DNA of 64,000 bases from DATMRF01 sp035566435 (GTDB lineage: Bacteria; Verrucomicrobiota; Verrucomicrobiia; Limisphaerales; UBA8199): NCBI GenBank assembly GCA_035566435.1, contig DATMRF010000143.1:7604-71603 (forward strand), given 5' to 3'. Below the pieces are notes generated by a model, which had not been told where the DNA came from, made no database searches, and saw only the letters and a list, made by a program, of their open reading frames with translations. The number at the start of each line of letters is the position of its first letter. The first letter of the stretch is position 1. Below, one piece after another: positions 61,312 through 64,000 of this stretch. The translations under genes were made by a program, and so were the position numbers.

Positions 61312-63660
61312 ATGAGCTCCGGATCTCCCAGCGCGCAAGGCCACCCCGTTATGCCGGCGAAGCCGGCTTTGGCCGACGCGCCCCCGCCGCACCCCTCGAC
61401 GGCCCCCCTGCCAATAACCTCCGCCAAGAGGGGCGGCGAAAAGAAAACCGCTTCGCCCGCCTCACCCCCGCCCTACGTCGTTCTTACAGGCAATCCCAAC
61501 AGCGGCAAGACCACCCTGTTCAACGCGCTGACCGGCTTGCGCGCCAAAGTGGGGAATTATGCCGGAGTCACGGTGGAGCGCAAAGAGGGCCGGCTGCTGG
61601 GCGCGCCGACCGAACTCAACGCGCGCGTGCTCGATTTGCCGGGCACCTACAGCCTCAGTCCGCAATCGCTGGACGAGCAAATCTCGCGCGACGTACTGCT
61701 CAACCGCCTGCCAGAGTTGCCGGCGCCCGCGCTCGTTGTGGTCGTGGTGGACGCTTCGAACCTCCAACGGAACCTCTACTACACTACCCAGGTGATCGAA
61801 CTGGGGTATCCGACCGTGGTCGCCCTGAACATGGTCGATGTGGCGGAGAACAACGGCCATCACGTCGATACCCAAAAACTCGCTGCCGAGTTGGGGGCAC
61901 CCGTCGTGCCGGTCGTCGCGAGCGCAGGCCGCGGCCTGCCGGAGCTCCGGCAGAAGCTGATTCTTTTGCTCCGCCAGCCTCAACCGGTTAAGCCGAAACA
62001 ATTCTGTGACTTGCCGGCTCCGCTGAGGAACGAAGCCGACGCCATCGCCGTCTTGCTGGCGAATGCCTTTCGCGAACGCCACGCTCAGGCCACCGCCGAC
62101 GCGCTCCTGATCCTCAGCAACGAAAAGGCGCTCGCTTCCAGCGTCGCCCATTACCCGGCTGCGATTCAAGAGGCGGTGGCCGCGGCGCGCCAACGGCTGG
62201 ACGCCGCAGGCATCGACTGGGGCGGCGTGGTCATCGAGCGGCGCTATGTCAGCGTCTCGGCGATCCAGCGGGAGGTCACCACTGAACTGGCGGCTCCCGG
62301 AGAAACTTTCAGCGACAAACTGGACCGGGTCCTCACGCACAAAGTCTGGGGCACGCTCATTTTCATCGCGATTATGATGCTGATGTTCCAAAGCATTTTC
62401 AAATTCGCGCGTCTGCCGATGGAGGCGCTGCAATCGGGGATCGATGCCTTCGGCGGAGTCGTTAGTCATCTCATTCCCCGAGGCGATCTCAACAGCCTGC
62501 TGGTCGATGGCGTGATTGCGGGTGTCGGCGCGGTGATTGTGTTCCTTCCGCAAATTTTATTGCTGTTCTTGTTCATCGGCTTCTTGGAGGACACCGGTTA
62601 CATGGCCCGCGCCGCCTTCCTCATGGACCGCTTGATGAGCAAAGTCGGCCTCCACGGCAAGAGTTTCATCCCGATGCTCAGCTCCTTCGCCTGCGCCATT
62701 CCGGGCATCATGGCAACGCGCACCATCGAGAGCCCGAAAGACCGGCTGGCGACGATCCTGGTTGCACCGTTGATGAGCTGCTCGGCCCGGCTGCCGGTTT
62801 ACACTTTGCTCATCGGCGCTTGCATCCCCAACGCCACGCTGCTGGGCGTGCTGGAGCTCTCCGGCCTCACCATGCTGGCGATGTACCTGCTGGGCATCAT
62901 TGTGGCGCTGGTGATGGCGTGGCTGTTCAAGAGCACCCTGCTCAAGGGCGACCCGCCCCTGCTGATCATGGAGCTTCCGCCGTATAAACGGCCTCTCCTT
63001 AAAGTGGTTATCCGCCACATGTGGGACCGTTCCCGGCTCTTTCTGCGCCGCGCCGGCACGGTCATCCTGGGCATAAACATCCTGCTTTGGTTTCTGGCCA
63101 CGTATCCGCGCAGCGCCGACATCGAGAAAGATTTCGCCGGCAAGCGCGCTTCGCTCCAGGCCTCCGCCCTCCCAAGCCCCGAGCTCAAAGCGCAATTGAC
63201 CGCCCTCGACAACGAGGAAGCCGGCGCCAAACTCCGGCACAGTTTCGCCGGCCACCTGGGAAGCATGATTGAGCCCGCCATCGCCCCGCTCGGCTTCGAT
63301 TGGAAAATGGGCATCGGCATCGTCGCCTCTTTTGCGGCGCGCGAAGTGTTCGTCAGCACCATGGCCACGGTGTATAACTTCGGCACCTACGACCGCACGG
63401 AAAGCAGCATGACCAGCCTGGCCAATATGCTCAAGACGCAGCGGCGCGCCGATGGCACTCCCGTCTATACCGCCTTGACCGGTGTTACGTTGATGGTGTT
63501 TTACGTGTTTGCCCTGCAATGTGTCAGCACGGTCGCGGTGGTTCGGCGCGAGACCAATTCTTGGAAGTGGCCGTTGTTTCAATGGGCTTACATGGGCGTT
63601 CTCGCCTGGGGTCTGGCCTTCGTTACCTGGCGCGTCGGGCATCTGCTGGGCTGGGGCTAA
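61312..63660 (+). CDS. feoB: Ferrous iron transport protein B (FeoB)
   Basis: 782 residues. The N-terminal GTPase has G1 GNPNSGKTTLFN (from about residue 60), G2-region NYAGVTVERK, G3 DLPGTYSL and G4 NMVD, followed by the helical switch region. The rest has about ten membrane helices with the two gate/core repeats: LEDTGYMARAAFLMD, the SFACAIPGI block and the second half (APLMSCSARLPVYTLLI, SFAAREVFVSTMATVY). FeoB moves ferrous iron into the cytoplasm. A proline-rich extension of about 50 residues precedes G1. It is 22 bases downstream of the second feoA, in the same operon. Confidence 0.96.
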   Translation: MSSGSPSAQGHPVMPAKPALADAPPPHPSTAPLPITSAKRGGEKKTASPASPPPYVVLTGNPNSGKTTLFNALTGLRAKVGNYAGVTVERKEGRLLGAPTELNARVLDLPGTYSLSPQSLDEQISRDVLLNRLPELPAPALVVVVVDASNLQRNLYYTTQVIELGYPTVVALNMVDVAENNGHHVDTQKLAAELGAPVVPVVASAGRGLPELRQKLILLLRQPQPVKPKQFCDLPAPLRNEADAIAVLLANAFRERHAQATADALLILSNEKALASSVAHYPAAIQEAVAAARQRLDAAGIDWGGVVIERRYVSVSAIQREVTTELAAPGETFSDKLDRVLTHKVWGTLIFIAIMMLMFQSIFKFARLPMEALQSGIDAFGGVVSHLIPRGDLNSLLVDGVIAGVGAVIVFLPQILLLFLFIGFLEDTGYMARAAFLMDRLMSKVGLHGKSFIPMLSSFACAIPGIMATRTIESPKDRLATILVAPLMSCSARLPVYTLLIGACIPNATLLGVLELSGLTMLAMYLLGIIVALVMAWLFKSTLLKGDPPLLIMELPPYKRPLLKVVIRHMWDRSRLFLRRAGTVILGINILLWFLATYPRSADIEKDFAGKRASLQASALPSPELKAQLTALDNEEAGAKLRHSFAGHLGSMIEPAIAPLGFDWKMGIGIVASFAAREVFVSTMATVYNFGTYDRTESSMTSLANMLKTQRRADGTPVYTALTGVTLMVFYVFALQCVSTVAVVRRETNSWKWPLFQWAYMGVLAWGLAFVTWRVGHLLGWG

Positions 63661-63870
63661 CTGCTCCCAAGCCCTTCGACGGCAGGAGGATAATGGGTGT
63701 GAGACAGAATTCTTCCTTCTTAATGGATTCTCTTGGGATTGGGCGATTCTGTATCTTGTCGGCTACAGGGCGGCCCGCGTCGGTCCATCTCGCAGCGATG
63801 GCCGACACCTTCTCTGCGCCCGGAGCTTCAGGCGTCGCTACGCGACGCGAATGTCAATCGACGCATCCCC

Positions 63871-63890
63871 CCGTGGACTGAAGTCCACGG
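63871..63890 (+). repeat. Hairpin CCGTGGAC-TGAA-GTCCACGG
   Basis: Perfect eight-pair stem with loop TGAA, followed by CTA and then the intron-like sequence. It is similar in type to the other short palindromes between genes here. Confidence 0.8.
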
Positions 63891-63893
63891 CTA

Positions 63894-64000
63894 GTGCGCT
63901 TGAGAGCGAGCGCGCACAGAGGGTGAGAGTCCCTCCCCGGCGGAGCTTCCCGCCCGGAAACTGAAAGTAACTGCTCCGTGGCGACACGGGGTGGAGAGCA
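63894..64000 (+). mobile_element. 5' end of a probable group II intron (continues past the window)
   Basis: The segment begins GTGCGC, the group II intron 5' consensus (GUGYG), and soon has GAGGGTGAGAGTCCCTC, a stem-loop usual at the start of domain I, then a structured stretch (GCCCGGAAACTG; ACGGGGTGGAGAGCA) like bacterial group II introns that carry a reverse transcriptase. The element starts four bases after a hairpin, a site preferred by class C group II introns. The maturase gene would lie beyond 64000. Confidence 0.5.

Larger units (their letters stand above)
63661..64000 (+). other. 340-base stretch after feoB
   Basis: Apart from the hairpin at 63871-63890 and the intron-like sequence after it, no gene is supported. 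Short plus-strand frames exist without recognisable product. Confidence 0.45.

Noticed and set aside
61462..63642. Two 360-codon minus-strand frames opposite feoB
   Set aside because: Both are antisense to FeoB and have repeat-like composition.
1..64000. tRNA or rRNA genes
   Set aside because: Gaps between genes were read for tRNA-like cloverleaf ends and TTCGA-loop words; none gave a believable structure.

Overview
The window reads as chromosomal DNA of a GC-rich bacterium of the Planctomycetota-Verrucomicrobiota group, most likely a verrucomicrobial lineage. The reasons are the secreted glycoside hydrolases of families GH172, GH78, GH2 and GH127, the Gfo/Idh/MocA and MetE-like enzymes beside them, large surface proteins that end in an ...RFYR... 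tail, an ECF sigma factor with a membrane-anchored tail, and hairpin repeats between genes. The phylum is inferred; no rRNA or tRNA gene was seen.

Layout. 1-2.2 kb (minus): a GNAT/class-V aminotransferase fusion cut by the left edge, coupled to a plsY-like gene with an apparent frameshift. 2.3-5.8 kb (plus): a Gfo/Idh/MocA oxidoreductase and the primary sigma factor RpoD. 6-15 kb: a sugar block with a GH172 lipoprotein, a ribose-type binding protein and permease (no ATPase gene present), a divergent short MetE-like protein and a GH78 rhamnosidase. 15-25 kb: a subtilisin-like surface protein, a decayed relative of its C-terminus, a 14-repeat (2 x 7) propeller-like protein, a small BamE-like lipoprotein, a pseudopilin and an ECF sigma factor.

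25.1-27.1 kb is the most unusual part. Four small unknown genes, all on the minus strand, are separated by imperfect hairpins with attC geometry (AAC...GTT outer boxes and paired inner boxes) spaced about 480-600 bp apart. No integron integrase is visible. This looks like a chromosomal cluster of gene cassettes without an integrase (CALIN).

27.7-39 kb: a 1006-residue membrane/coiled-coil protein, an iteron-like repeat patch, then four secreted minus-strand enzymes (GH141-like beta-helix, pectate-lyase-fold protein, GH2, GH127) that suit pectin or rhamnogalacturonan side-chain breakdown. 39-50 kb is mainly housekeeping: TerC, RecJ, YajC, SecDF, a hybrid sensor kinase, ProS and an FAH-family hydrolase. 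50-56 kb is a maltodextrin block: GH13, an MFS sugar transporter, and a DPE2-like GH77 with two CBM20 domains. 56-64 kb holds a DUF2249 protein with an FNR-like palindrome upstream, an NlpC/P60 lipoprotein, a membrane TPR protein with microsatellite-derived insertions, a feoA-feoA-feoB iron operon and, at the right edge, what looks like the 5' end of a group II intron directly after a hairpin.
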